Shown here piece by piece: positions 10,566 through 24,695 of a stretch of DNA of 64,000 bases (its first letter is position 1; each line of letters begins with the position of its first letter). The stretch is from Melieria omissa. Taxonomy: Eukaryota; Arthropoda; Insecta; Diptera; Ulidiidae. The translations under genes were made by a program, and so were the position numbers. The DNA is taken from positions 186,001-250,000 of the forward strand of contig CAXARI010000158.1 of assembly GCA_963971225.1 (NCBI GenBank), in the 5' to 3' direction. A model generated the notes under the pieces. That model was given only the letters and a program-made list of their open reading frames with translations, ran no database searches and was not told the DNA's origin.

Positions 10566-11731
10566 CTGTTAAATCTCGACCCGTTAACGGATTTTAATAT
10601 TATTATGCCTTATTATTTAGCTACACTCGTATGCTTTCTATAATGGTATCAATCATCCTTCTATACCCCAAGATTCGAAAGCAAATCGATTTGGAACGGT
10701 GACTTTGAAAAAATTGCTACTTGGGTGCAACCACTAAAATGCTTGTCAACACCAAATGCATAAGTGCATATTAATAATTGACCCCTTAAAATTTAGCCAG
10801 AGTCTTATGCTTTCTATATTGGTCCCTAACTTTTCATTATCCTTCAGGAATAATGGGCATATCGATGCGCAAGGATAACATTGAAAAACTGCCTATTACA
10901 AAATACACACTCACCACTAAAGTGCTTATAGATTCCAAACGGTATGGGTTACGTTAATAAAAAACCCCTTAAAATGTAGCTAGAGATTGCAGCTTTATCA
11001 AATTAAATCAATAATTTGATTACTATTAGGCAATCATGAACAGATCGATGCGCAAGAGTGACATTAAATGGCTGCCTACTGCAAAATCGATAAAATGCTT
11101 GTAAAATATGATGATTCTAGGTTTATAGAAAAAATAATAACCTTAAAACCTAGCTGGAGTTTTGAGCTTTCATAAATGGGGTCAATCTTCTCGCTATCTC
11201 AGATAATGCAGGAGAATTTCGTTGTGGAAAAGTGATATCGACCACATGATACATCTATATCAGGAGTGCCCAAAATCTTCTTATGGAAAAGCAAAATCCA
11301 ATACATGTAAAGTTGCCCAAAAAAAATGCAAACAAATTATTTAATTAATTAGTTGAAAGCACATTGTGCATTTCGCTTGACCCTTAAAATTATAAGTGAA
11401 AAAAATATAATGTTCCCATTTGTCATTGCCGAAAGGCCAACCAATCGCCAACACAAAAAAGCATACACACAAAAACTACAACAACAAAAGCATCTAATTT
11501 GTTTTCATACATACAATCTCTTGAGGCAACAAAACAAAAATCCGCGCAGCCCCCACACGTGTTGCTTCGTTGCTGTCACAACAACGACTGATTGAAACAA
11601 TGCACCTCTGATCTATATAACCAATCAATCACTTTAATCAAAATGGCGTCAAAATTAAGCCAGAGTGACCACCTTTCAATAATTTGGTAAATAAAAAAAA
11701 TATCCCACCGGCAGCATGATCGAAATTATGG
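10566..11731. repeat. Unit 10, short-tail class (1166 bp)
   Basis: The hAT-like copy is 11261–11610 (350 bp). Its left terminus is mutated to CAGGAGTGCCC. Other markers: ccaagattcg and aatgggcat. Confidence 0.95.
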
Positions 11732-12912
11732 CTGTTAAATCTCGACCCGTTAACGGATTTTAATAATATTATGCCTTATTATTTAGCTAGACTCGTATGC
11801 TTTCTATAATGGTATCAATCATCCTTCTATACCCCAAGGTTCGAAAGCAAATCGATTTGGAACGGTGACTTTGAAAAAATTGCTACTTGGGTGCAACCAC
11901 TAAAATGCTTGTCAACACCAAATGCATAAGTGCATATTAATAATTGACCCCTTAAAATTTAGCCAGAGTCTTATGCTTTCTATATTGGTCCCTAACTTTT
12001 CATTATCCTTCAGGAATAATGAGCATATCGATGCGCAAGGATAACATTGAAAAACTGCCTATTACAAAATACACACTCACCACTAAAGTGCTTATAGATT
12101 CGAAACGGTATGGGTTACGTTAATAAAAAACCCCTTAAAATGTAGCTAGAGATTGCAGCTTTATCAAATTAAATCAATAATTTGATTACTATTAGGCAAT
12201 CATGAACAGATCGATGCGCAAGAGTGACATTAAATGGCTGCCTACTGCAAAATCGATAAAATGCTTGTAAAATATGATGATTCTAGGTTTATAGAAAAAA
12301 TAATAACCTTAAAACCTAGCTGGAGTTTTGAGCTTTCATAAATGGGGTCAATCTTCTCGCTATCTCAAATAATGCAGGAGAATTTCGTTGTGGAAAAGTG
12401 ATATCGACCACATGATACATCTATATCAGGGGTGCCCAAAGTCTTCTTATGGAAAAGCAAAAACCAATAAATTTAAACTTGCCCAAAAAAATGCAAACAA
12501 ATTATTTAATTAATTGAATTAGTTGAAAGCACATTGTGCATTTCGCTTGACCCTTAAAATTATAAGTGAAAAAAATATAATGTTCCCATTTGTCATTGCC
12601 GAAAGGCCAACCAATCGCCAAAACAAAAACTACAACAACAAAAGCATCTAATTTTTTTTCATACATAGAATTTCTTGAGGAAACAAAACAAAAATCCGCG
12701 CAGCCCCCACACGTGTTGCTTCGTTGCTGTCACAACAACGACTGATTGAAAGAATGCACCTCTGATCTATATAACCAATCAAATGCTTGTGGAACCTAAG
12801 TACGCACAATCACTTTAATCTAAATGGCGTCAAAATTAAGCCAGAGTGACCACCTTTCACCAATTTGGTAAATAAAAAAAATATCCCACCGGCAGCATGA
12901 TCGAAATTATGG
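11732..12912. repeat. Unit 11 (1181 bp)
   Basis: The hAT-like copy is 12427–12764. Private changes: gattcgaaacgg, caataaattta and aatctaaatgg. Confidence 0.95.
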
Positions 12913-14094
12913 CTGTTAAATCTCGACCCGTTAACGGATTTTAATATTATTATGCCTTATTATTTAGCTAGACTCGTATGCTTTCTATAATGGTATCAAT
13001 CATCCTTCTATACCCCAAGGTTCGAAAGCAAATCGATTTGGAACGGTGACTTTGAAAAAATTGCTACTTGGGTGCAACCACTAAAATGCTTGTCAACACC
13101 AAATGCATAAGTGCATATTAATAATTGACCCCTTAAAATTTAGCCAGAGTCTTATGCTTTCTATATTGGTCCCTAACTTTTCATTATCCTTCAGGAATAA
13201 TGAGCATATCGATGCGCAAGGATAACATTGAAAAACTGCCTATTACAAAATACACACTCACCACTAAAGTGCTTATAGATTCCAAACGGTATGGGTTACG
13301 TTAATAAAAAACCCCTTAAAATGTAGCTAGAGATTGCAGCTTTATCAAATTAAATCAATAATTTGATTACTATTAGGCAATCATGAACAGATCGATGCGC
13401 AAGAGTGACATTAAATGGCTGCCTACTGCAAAATCGATAAAATGCTTGTAAAATATGATGATTCTAGGTTTATAGAAAAACTAATAACCTTAAAACCTAG
13501 CTGGAGTTTTGAGCTCTCATAAATGGGGTCAATCTTCTCGCTATCTCAGATAATGCAGGAGAACTTCGTTGTGGAAAAGTGATATCGACCACATGATACA
13601 TCTATATCAGGGGTGCCCAAAATCTTCTTATGGAAAAGCAAAAACCAATACATGTAAAGTTGACCAAAAAAATGCAAACTAATTATTTAGTTAATTGAAT
13701 TAGTTGAAAGCACATTGTGCATTTCGCTTGACCCTTAAAATTATAAGTGAAAAAAATATAATGTTCCCATTTGTCATTGCCGAAAGGCCAACCAATCGCC
13801 AAAACAAAAACTACAACAACAAAAGCATCTAATTTTTTTTCATACATAGAATTTCTTGAGGAAACAAAAAAAAAAATCAGCGCAGCCCCCACACGTGTTG
13901 CTTCGTTGCTGTCACAACAACGACTGATTGAAAGAATGCACCTCTGATCTATATAACCAATCAAATGCTTGTGGAACCTAAGTACGCACAATCACTTTAA
14001 TCAAAATGGCGTCAAAATTAAGCCAGAGTGACCACCTTTCAATAATTTGGTAAATAAAAAAAATATCCCACCGGCAGCATGATCGAAATTATGG
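12913..14094. repeat. Unit 12, ctctc class (1182 bp)
   Basis: The hAT-like copy is 13608–13946 (339 bp). Same class markers as units 9 and 15, including a longer A run before atcagcgc in the element. Confidence 0.95.
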
Positions 14095-15260
14095 CTGTTA
14101 AATCTCGACCCGTTAACGGATTTTAATAATATTATGCCTTATTATTTAGCTAGACTCGTATGCTTTCTATAATGGTATCAATCATCCTTCTATACCCCAA
14201 GGTTCGAAAGCAAATCGATTTGGAACGGTGACTTTGAAAAAATTGCTACTTGGGTGCAACCACTAAAATGCTTGTCAACACCAAATGCATAAGTGCATAT
14301 TAATAATTGACCCCTTAAAATTTAGCCAGAGTCTTATGCTTTCTATATTGGTCCCTAACTTTTCATTATCCTTCAGGAATAATGAGCATATCGATGCGCA
14401 AGGATAACATTGAAAAACTGCCTATTACAAAATACACACTCACCACTAAAGTGCTTATAGATTCCAAACGGTATGGGTTACGTTAATAAAAAACCCCTTA
14501 AAATGTAGCTAGAGATTGCAGCTTTATCAAATTAAATCAATAATTAGATTACTATTAGGCAATCATGAACAGATCGATGCGCAAGAGTGACATTAAATGG
14601 CTGCCTACTGCAAAATCGATAAAATGCTTGTAAAATATGATGATTCTAGGTTTATAGAAAAAATAATAACCTTAAAACCTAGCTGGAGTTTTGAGCTTTC
14701 ATAAATGGGGTCAATCTTCTCGCTATCTCAGATAATGCAGCAGAATTTCGTTGTGGAAAAGTGATATCGACCACATGATACATCTATATCAGGGGTGCCC
14801 AAAATCTTCTTATGGAAAAGCAAAATCCAATACATGTAAAGTTGCCCAAAAAAAATGCAAACAAATTATTTAATTAATTAGTTGAAAGCACATTGTGCAT
14901 TTCGCTTGACCCTTAAAATTATAAGTGAAAAAAATATAATGTTCCCATTTGTCATTGCCGAAAGGCCAACCAATCGCCAACACAAAAAAGCATACACACA
15001 AAAACTACAACAACAAAAGCATCTAATTTGTTTTCATACATACAATCTCTTGAGGCAACAAAACAAAAATCCGCGCAGCCCCCACACGTGTTGCTTCGTT
15101 GCTGTCACAACAACGACTGATTGAAACAATGCACCTCTGATCTATATAACCAATCAATCACTTTAATCAAAATGGCGTCAAAATTAAGCCAAAGTGACCA
15201 CCTTTCAATAATTTGGTAAATAAAAAAAATATCCCACCGGCAGCATGATCGAAATTATGG
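14095..15260. repeat. Unit 13, short-tail class (1166 bp)
   Basis: The hAT-like copy is 14790–15139 (350 bp). Markers aataattagatt, cagcagaattt and gccaaagtg, all shared with unit 16. Confidence 0.95.
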
Positions 15261-16426
15261 CTGTTAAATCTCGACCCGTTAACGGATTTTAATAATATTA
15301 TGCCTTATTATTTAGCTAGACTCGTATGCTTTCTATAATGGTATCAATCATCCTTCTATACCCCAAGGTTCGAAAGCAAATCGATTTGGAACGGTGACTT
15401 TGAAAAAATTGCTACTTGGGTGCAACCACTAAAATGCTTGTCAACACCAAATGCATAAGTGCATATTAATAATTGACCCCTTAAAATTTAGCCAGAGTCT
15501 CATGCTTTCTATATTGGTCCCTAACTTTTCATTATCCTTCAGGAATAATGAGCATATCGATGCGCAAGGATAACATTGAAAAACTGCCTATTACAAAATA
15601 CACACTCACCACTAAAGTGCTTATAGATTCCAAACGGTATGGGTTACGTTAATAAAAAACCCCTTAAAATGTAGCTAGAGATTGCAGCTTTATCAAATTA
15701 AATCAATAATTAGATTACTATTAGGCAATCATGAACAGATCGATGCGCAAGAGTGACATTAAATGGCTGCCTACTGCAAAATCGATAAAATGCTTGTAAA
15801 ATATGATGATTCTAGGTTTATAGAAAAAATAATAACCTTAAAACCTAGCTGGAGTTTTGAGCTTTCATAAATGGGGTCAATCTTCTCGCTATCTCAGATA
15901 ATGCAGCAGAATTTCGTTGTGGAAAAGTGATATCGACCACATGATACATCTATATCAGGGGTGCCCAAAATCTTCTTATGGAAAAGCAAAATCCAATACA
16001 TGTAAAGTTGCCCAAAAAAAATGCAAACAAATTATTTAATTAATTAGTTGAAAGCACATTGTGCATTTCGCTTGACCCTTAAAATTATAAGTGAAAAAAA
16101 TATAATGTTCCCATTTGTCATTGCCGAAAGGCCAACCAATCGCCAACACAAAAAAGCATACACACAAAAACTACAACAACAAAAGCATCTAATTTGTTTT
16201 CATACATACAATCTCTTGAGGCAACAAAACAAAAATCCGCGCAGCCCCCACACGTGTTGCTTCGTTGCTGTCACAACAACGACTGATTGAAACAATGCAC
16301 CTCTGATCTATATAACCAATCAATCACTTTAATCAAAATGGCGTCAAAATTAAGCCAGAGTGACCACCTTTCAATAATTTGGTAAATAAAAAAAATATCC
16401 CACCGGCAGCATGATCGAAATTATGG
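15261..16426. repeat. Unit 14, short-tail class (1166 bp)
   Basis: The hAT-like copy is 15956–16305 (350 bp). Markers gtctcatgc and aataattagatt. With unit 13 it forms the only directly adjacent pair of short-tail units. Confidence 0.95.
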
Positions 16427-17607
16427 CTGTTAAATCTCGACCCGTTAACGGATTTTAATAATATTATGCCTTATTATTTAGCTAGACTCGTATGCTTTCT
16501 ATAATGGTATCAATCATCCTTCTATACCCCAAGGTTCGAAAGCAAATCGATTTGGAACGGTGACTTTGAAAAAATTGCTACTTGGGTGCAACCACTAAAA
16601 TGCTTGTCAACACCAAATGCATAAGTGCATATTAATAATTGACCCCTTAAAATTTAGCCAGAGTCTCATGCTTTCTATATTGGTCCCTAACTTTTCATTA
16701 TCCTTCAGGAATAATGAGCATATCGATGCGCAAGGATAACATTGAAAAACTGCCTATTACAAAATACACACTCACCACTAAAGTGCTTATAGATTCCAAA
16801 CGGTATGGGTTACGTTAATAAAAAACCCCTTAAAATGTAGCTAGAGATTGCAGCTTTATCAAATTAAATCAATAATTTGATTACTATTAGGCAATCATGA
16901 ACAGATCGATGCGCAAGAGTGACATTAAATGGCTGCCTACTGCAAAATCGATAAAATGCTTGTAAAATATGATGATTCTAGGTTTATAGAAAAACTAATA
17001 ACCTTAAAACCTAGCTGGAGTTTTGAGCTCTCATAAATGGGGTCAATCTTCTCGCTATCTCAGATAATGCAGGAGAACTTCGTTGTGGAAAAGTGATATC
17101 GACCACATGATACATCTATATCAGGGGTGCCCAAAATCTTCTTATGGAAAAGCAAAAACCAATACATGTAAAGTTGACCAAAAAAATGCAAACTAATTAT
17201 TTAGTTAATTGAATTAGTTGAAAGCACATTGTGCATTTCGCTTGACCCTTAAAATTATAAGTGAAAAAAATATAATGTTCCCATTTGTCATTGCCGAAAG
17301 GCCAACCAATCGCCAAAACAAAAACTACAACAACAAAAGCATCTAATTTTTTTTCATACATAGAATTTCTTGAGGAAACAAAAAAAAAATCAGCGCAGCC
17401 CCCACACGTGTTGCTTCGTTGCTGTCACAACAACGACTGATTGAAAGAATGCACCTCTGATCTATATAACCAATCAAATGCTTGTGGAACCTAAGTACGC
17501 ACAATCACTTTAATCAAAATGGCGTCAAAATTAAGCCAGAGTGACCACCTTTCAATAATTTGGTAAATAAAAAAAATATCCCACCGGCAGCATGATCGAA
17601 ATTATGG
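16427..17607. repeat. Unit 15, ctctc class (1181 bp)
   Basis: The hAT-like copy is 17122–17459. Combines gtctcatgc (as in 14 and 17) in its left half with ctctc-class markers (as in 9 and 12) in its right half, so it is a mosaic. Confidence 0.95.
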
Positions 17608-18773
17608 CTGTTAAATCTCGACCCGTTAACGGATTTTAATAATATTATGCCTTATTATTTAGCTAGACTCGTATGCTTTCTATAATGGTATCAATCATCC
17701 TTCTATACCCCAAGGTTCGAAAGCAAATCGATTTGGAACGGTGACTTTGAAAAAATTGCTACTTGGGTGCAACCACTAAAATGCTTGTCAACACCAAATG
17801 CATAAGTGCATATTAATAATTGACCCCTTAAAATTTAGCCAGAGTCTTATGCTTTCTATATTGGTCCCTAACTTTTCATTATCCTTCAGGAATAATGAGC
17901 ATATCGATGCGCAAGGATAACATTGAAAAACTGCCTATTACAAAATACACACTCACCACTAAAGTGCTTATAGATTCCAAACGGTATGGGTTACGTTAAT
18001 AAAAAACCCCTTAAAATGTAGCTAGAGATTGCAGCTTTATCAAATTAAATCAATAATTAGATTACTATTAGGCAATCATGAACAGATCGATGCGCAAGAG
18101 TGACATTAAATGGCTGCCTACTGCAAAATCGATAAAATGCTTGTAAAATATGATGATTCTAGGTTTATAGAAAAAATAATAACCTTAAAACCTAGCTGGA
18201 GTTTTGAGCTTTCATAAATGGGGTCAATCTTCTCGCTATCTCAGATAATGCAGCAGAATTTCGTTGTGGAAAAGTGATATCGACCACATGATACATCTAT
18301 ATCAGGGGTGCCCAAAATCTTCTTATGGAAAAGCAAAATCCAATACATGTAAAGTTGCCCAAAAAAAATGCAAACAAATTATTTAATTAATTAGTTGAAA
18401 GCACATTGTGCATTTCGCTTGACCCTTAAAATTATAAGTGAAAAAAATATAATGTTCCCATTTGTCATTGCCGAAAGGCCAACCAATCGCCAACACAAAA
18501 AAGCATACACACAAAAACTACAACAACAAAAGCATCTAATTTGTTTTCATACATACAATCTCTTGAGGCAACAAAACAAAAATCCGCGCAGCCCCCACAC
18601 GTGTTGCTTCGTTGCTGTCACAACAACGACTGATTGAAACAATGCACCTCTGATCTATATAACCAATCAATCACTTTAATCAAAATGGCGTCAAAATTAA
18701 GCCAAAGTGACCACCTTTCAATAATTTGGTAAATAAAAAAAATATCCCACCGGCAGCATGATCGAAATTATGG
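17608..18773. repeat. Unit 16, short-tail class (1166 bp)
   Basis: The hAT-like copy is 18303–18652 (350 bp). Shares aataattagatt and gccaaagtg with unit 13. It is the last short-tail unit; none occurs to its right. Confidence 0.95.
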
Positions 18774-19954
18774 CTGTTAAATCTCGACCCGTTAACGGAT
18801 TTTAATAATATTATGCCTTATTATTTAGCTAGACTCGTATGCTTTCTATAATGGTATCAATCATCCTTCTATACCCCAAGGTTCGAAAGCAAATCGATTT
18901 GGAACGGTGACTTTGAAAAAATTGCTACTTGGGTGCAACCACTAAAATGCTTGTCAACACCAAATGCATAAGTGCATATTAATAATTGACCCCTTAAAAT
19001 TTAGCCAGAGTCTCATGCTTTCTATATTGGTCCCTAACTTTTCATTATCCTTCAGGAATAATGAGCATATCGATGCGCAAGGATAACATTGAAAAACTGC
19101 CTATTACAAAATACACACTCACCACTAAAGTGCTTATAGATTCCAAACGGTATGGGTTACGTTAATAAAAAACCCCTTAAAATGTAGCTAGAGATTGCAG
19201 CTTTATCAAATTAAATCAATAATTTGATTACTATTAGGCAATCATGAACAGATCGATGCGCAAGAGTGACATTAAATGGCTGCCTACTGCAAAATCGATA
19301 AAATGCTTGTAAAATATGATGATTCTAGGTTTATAGAAAAAATAATAACCTTAAAACCTAGCTGGAGTTTTGAGCTTTCATAAATGGGGTCAATCTTCTC
19401 GCTATCTCAAATAATGCAGGAGAATTTCGTTGTGGAAAAGTGATATCGACCACATGATACATCTATATCAGGGGTGCCCAAAGTCTTCTTATGGAAAAGC
19501 AAAAACCAATACATTTAAAGTTGCCCAAAAAAATGCAAACAAATTATTTAATTAATTGAATTAGTTGAAAGCACATTGTGCATTTCGCTTGACCCTTAAA
19601 ATTATAAGTGAAAAAAATATAATGTTCCCATTTGTCATTGCCGAAAGGCCAACCAATCGCCAAAACAAAAACTACAACAACAAAAGCATCTAATTTTTTT
19701 TCATACATAGAATTTCTTGAGGAAACAAAACAAAAATCCGCGCAGCCCCCACACGTGTTGCTTCGTTGCTGTCACAACAACGACTGATTGAAAGAATGCA
19801 CCTCTGATCTATATAACCAATCAAATGCTTGTGGAACCTAAGTACGCACAATCACTTTAATCAAAATGGCGTCAAAATTAAGCCAGAGTGACCACCTTTC
19901 ACCAATTTGGTAAATAAAAAAAATATCCCACCGGCAGCATGATCGAAATTATGG
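18774..19954. repeat. Unit 17 (1181 bp)
   Basis: The hAT-like copy is 19469–19806. Left half has gtctcatgc like units 14 and 15; right half is standard. Confidence 0.95.
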
Positions 19955-21152
19955 CTGTTAAATCTCGACCCGTTAACGGATTTTAATATTATTATGCCTT
20001 ATTATTTAGCTACACTCGTATGCTTTCTATAATGGTATCAATCATCCTTCTATACCCCAAGGTTCGAAAGCAAATCGATTTGGAACGGTGACTTTGAAAA
20101 AATTGCTACTTGGGTGCAACCACTAAAATGCTTGTCAACACCAAATGCATAAGTGCATATTAATAATTGACCCCTTAAAATTTAGCCAGAGTCTTATGCT
20201 TTCTATATTGGTCCCTAACTTTTCATTATCCTTCAGGAATAATGAGCATATCGATGCGCAAGGATAACATTGAAAAACTGCCTATTACAAAATACACACT
20301 CACCACTAAAGTGCTTATAGATTCCAAACGGTATGGGTTACGTTAATAAAAAACCCCTTAAAATGTAGCTAGAGATTGCAGCTTTATCAAATTAAATCAA
20401 TAATTTGATTACTATTAGGCAATCATGAACAGATCGATGCGCAAGAGTGACATTAAATGGCTGCCTACTGCAAAATCGATAAAATGCTTGTAAAATATGA
20501 TGATTCTAGGTTTATAGAAAAAATAATAACCTTAAAACCTAGCTGGAGTTTGGAGCTTTCATAAATGGGGTCAATCTTCTCGCTATCTCAAATAATGCAG
20601 GAGAATTTCGTTGTGGAAAAGTGATATCGACCACATGATACATCTATATCAGGGGTGCCCAAAGTCTTCTTATGGAAAAGCAAAAACCAATACATTTAAA
20701 GTTGCCCAAAAAAATGCAAACAAATTAAATAATAATAAATAATTAAATAATTAATTGAATTAGTTGAAAGCACATTGTGCATTTCGCTTGACCCTTAAAA
20801 TTATAAGTGAAAAAAATATAATGTTCTCATTTGTCATTGCCGAAAGGCCAACCAATCGCCAAAACAAAAACTACAACAACAAAAGCATCTAATTTTTTTT
20901 CATACATAGAATTTCTTGAGGAAACAAAACAAAAATCCGCGCAGCCCCCACACGTGTTGCTTCGTTGCTGTCACAACAACGACTGATTGAAAGAATGCAC
21001 CTCTGATCTATATAACCAATCAAATGCTTGTGGAACCTAAGTACGCACAATCACTTTAATCAAAATGGCGTCAAAATTAAGCCAGAGTGACCACCTTTCA
21101 ATAATTTGGTAAATAAAAAAATATCCCACCGGCAGCATGATCGAAATTATGG
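19955..21152. repeat. Unit 18, 18-bp-gain class (1198 bp)
   Basis: The hAT-like copy is 20650–21005 (356 bp). Markers gtttggagc, gttctcattt, aatattattatg and ctacactcg. This is the first unit with the AT-rich gain. Confidence 0.95.
20650..21005. mobile_element. hAT-like element with 18-bp AT-rich gain (356 bp)
   Basis: Between atgcaaacaaatt and aattgaattag the standard atttaatt is replaced by a longer run of aataat and aaataatt words, a net gain of 18 bp. Ends and target duplications are intact. The same 356-bp form occurs in units 26, 28, 30, 33, 39, 41, 45 and 53; unit 22 has a shorter version. Confidence 0.8.
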
Positions 21153-22333
21153 CTGTTAAATCGCGACCCGTTAACGGATTTTAATATTATTATGCCTTAT
21201 TATTTAGCTACACTCGTATGCTTTCTATAATGGTATCAATCATCCTTCTATACCCCAAGGTTCGAAAGCAAATCGATTTGGAACGGTGACTTTGAAAAAA
21301 TTGCTACTTGGGTGCAACCACTAAAATGCTTGTCAACACCAAATGCATAAGTGCATATTAATAATTGACCCCTTAAAATTTAGCCAGAGTCTTATGCTTT
21401 CTATATTGGTCCCTAACTTTTCATTATCCTTCAGGAATAATGAGCATATCGATGCGCAAGGATAACATTGAAAAACTGCCTATTACAAAATACACACTCA
21501 CCACTAAAGTGCTTATAGATTCCAAACGGTATGGGTTACGTTAATAAAAAACCCCTTAAAATGAAGCTAGAGATTGCAGCTTTATCAAATTAAATCAATA
21601 ATTTTATTACTATTAGGCAATCATGAACAGATCGATGCGCAAGAGTGACATTAAATGGCTGCCTACTGCAAAATCGATAAAATGCTTGTAAAATATGATG
21701 ATTCTAGGTTTATAGAAAAAATAATAACCTTAAAACCTAGCTGGAGTTTTGAGCTTTCATAAATGGGGTCAATCTTCTCGCTATCTCAAATAATGCAGGA
21801 GAATTTCGTTGTGGAAAAGTGATATCGACCATATGATACATCTATATCAGGGGTGCCCAAAGTCTTCTTATGGAAAAGCAAAAACCAATACATTTAAACT
21901 TGCCCAAAAAAATGCAAACAAATTATTTAATTAATTGAATTAGTTGAAAGCACATTGTGCATTTCGCTTGACCCTTAAAATTATAAGTGAAAAAAATATA
22001 ATGTTCCCATTTGTCATTGCCGAAAGGCCAACCAATCGCCAAAACAAAAACTACAACAACAAAAGCATCTAATTTTTTTTCATACATAGAATTTCTTGAG
22101 GAAACAAAACAAAAATCCGCGCAGCCCCCACACGTGTTGCTTCGTTGCTGTCACAACAACGACTGATTGAAAGAATGCACCTCTGATCTATATAACCAAT
22201 CAAATGCTTGTGGAACCTAAGTACGCACAATCACTTTAATCAAAATGGCGTCAAAATTAAGCCAGAGTGACCACCTTTCACCAATTTGGTAAATAAAAAA
22301 AATATCCCACCGGCAGCATGATCGAAATTATGG
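21153..22333. repeat. Unit 19 (1181 bp)
   Basis: The hAT-like copy is 21848–22185. Markers aaatcgcgaccc, aatgaagctag, aattttattac and ccatatgatac. Confidence 0.95.
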
Positions 22334-23514
22334 CTGTTAAATCTCGACCCGTTAACGGATTTTAATATTATTATGCCTTATTATTTAGCTACACTCGTAT
22401 GCTTTCTATAATGGTATCAATCATCCTTCTATACCCCAAGGTTCGAAAGCAAATCGATTTGGAACGGTGACTTTGAAAAAATTGCTACTTGGGTGCAACC
22501 ACTAAAATGCTTGTCAACACCAAATGCATAAGTGCATATTAATAATTGACCCCTTAAAATTTAGCCAGAGTCTTATGCTTTCTATATTGGTCCCTAACTT
22601 TTCATTATCCTTCAGGAATAATGAGCATATCGATGCGCAAGGATAACATTGAAAAACTGCCTATTACAAAATACACACTCACCACTAAAGTGCTTATAGA
22701 TTCCAAACGGTATGGGTTACGTTAATAAAAAACCCCTTAAAATGTAGCTAGAGATTGCAGCTTTATCAAATTAAATCAATAATTTGATTACTATTAGGCA
22801 ATCATGAACAGATCGATGCGCAAGAGTGACATTAAATGGCTGCCTACTGCAAAATCGATAAAATGCTTGTAAAATATGATGATTCTAGGTTTATAGAAAA
22901 AATAATAACCTTAAAACCTAGCTGGAGTTTTGAGCTTTCATAAATGGGGTCAATCTTCTCGCTATCTCAAATAATGCAGGAGAATTTCGTTGTGGAAAAG
23001 TGATATCGACCACATGATACATCTATATCAGGGGTGCCCAAAGTCTTCTTATGGAAAAGCAAAAACCAATACATTTAAACTTGCCCAAAAAAATGCAAAC
23101 AAATTATTTAATTAATTGAATTAGTTGAAAGCACATTGTGCATTTCGCTTGACCCTTAAAATTATAAGTGAAAAAAATATAATGTTCCCATTTGTCATTG
23201 CCGAAAGGCCAACCAATCGCCAAAACAAAAACTACAACAACAAAAGCATCTAATTTTTTTTCATACATAGAATTTCTTGAGGAAACAAAACAAAAATCCG
23301 CGCAGCCCCCACACGTGTTGCTTCGTTGCTGTCACAACAACGACTGATTGAAAGAATGCACCTCTGATCTATATAACCAATCAAATGCTTGTGGAACCTA
23401 AGTACGCACAATCACTTTAATCAAAATGGCGTCAAAATTAAGCCAGAGTGACCACCTTTCACCAATTTGGTAAATAAAAAAAATATCCCACCGGCAGCAT
23501 GATCGAAATTATGG
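22334..23514. repeat. Unit 20 (1181 bp)
   Basis: The hAT-like copy is 23029–23366. First unit of a four-unit block repeated at units 24–27; matches unit 24, including aaacttgccc in the element. Confidence 0.95.
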
Positions 23515-24695
23515 CTGTTAAATCTCGACCCGTTAACGGATTTTAATATTATTATGCCTTATTATTTAGCTACACTCGTATGCTTTCTATAATGGTATCA
23601 ATCATCCTTCTATACCCCAAGGTTCGAAAGCAAATCGATTTGGAACGGTGACTTTGAAAAAATTGCTACTTGGGTGCAACCACTAAAATGCTTGTCAACA
23701 CCAAATGCATAAGTGCATATTAATAATTGACCCCTTAAAATTTAGCCAGAGTCTTATGCTTTCTATATTGGTCCCTAACTTTTCATTATCCTTCAGGAAT
23801 AATGAGCATATCGATGCGCAAGGATAACATTGAAAAACTGCCTATTACAAAATACACACTCACCACTAAAGTGCTTATAGATTCCAAACGGTATGGGTTA
23901 CGTTAATAAAAAACCCCTTAAAATGTAGCTAGAGATTGCAGCTTTATCAAATTAAATCAATAATTTGATTACTATTAGGCAATCATGAACAGATCGATGC
24001 GCAAGAGTGACATTAAATGGCTGCCTACTGCAAAATCGATAAAATGCTTGTAAAATATGATGATTCTAGGTTTATAGAAAAAATAATAACCTTAAAACCT
24101 AGCTGGAGTTTGGAGCTTTCATAAATGGGGTCAATCTTCTCGCTATCTCAAATAATGCAGGAGAATTTCGTTGTGGAAAAGTGATATCGACCACATGATA
24201 CATCTATATCAGGGGTGCCCAAAGTCTTCTTATGGAAAAGCAAAAACCAATACATTTAAAGTTGCCCAAAAAAATGCAAACAAATTATTTAATTAATTGA
24301 ATTAGTTGAAAGCACATTGTGCATTTCGCTTGACCCTTCAAATTATAAGTGAAAAAAATATAATGTTCCCATTTGTCATTGCCGAAAGGCCAACCAATCG
24401 CCAAAACAAAAACTACAACAACAAAAGCATCTAATTTTTTTTCATACATAGAATTTCTTGAGGAAACAAAACAAAAATCCGCGCAGCCCCCACACGTGTT
24501 GCTTCGTTGCTGTCACAACAACGACTGATTGAAAGAATGCACCTCTGATCTATATAACCAATCAAATGCTTGTGGAACCTAAGTACGCACAATCACTTTA
24601 ATCAAAATGGCGTCAAAATTAAGCCAGAGTGACCACCTTTCACCAATTTGGTAAATAAAAAAAATATCCCACCGGCAGCATGATCGAAATTATGG
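23515..24695. repeat. Unit 21 (1181 bp)
   Basis: The hAT-like copy is 24210–24547. Markers gtttggagc and cccttcaaatt, shared with unit 25. Confidence 0.95.
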
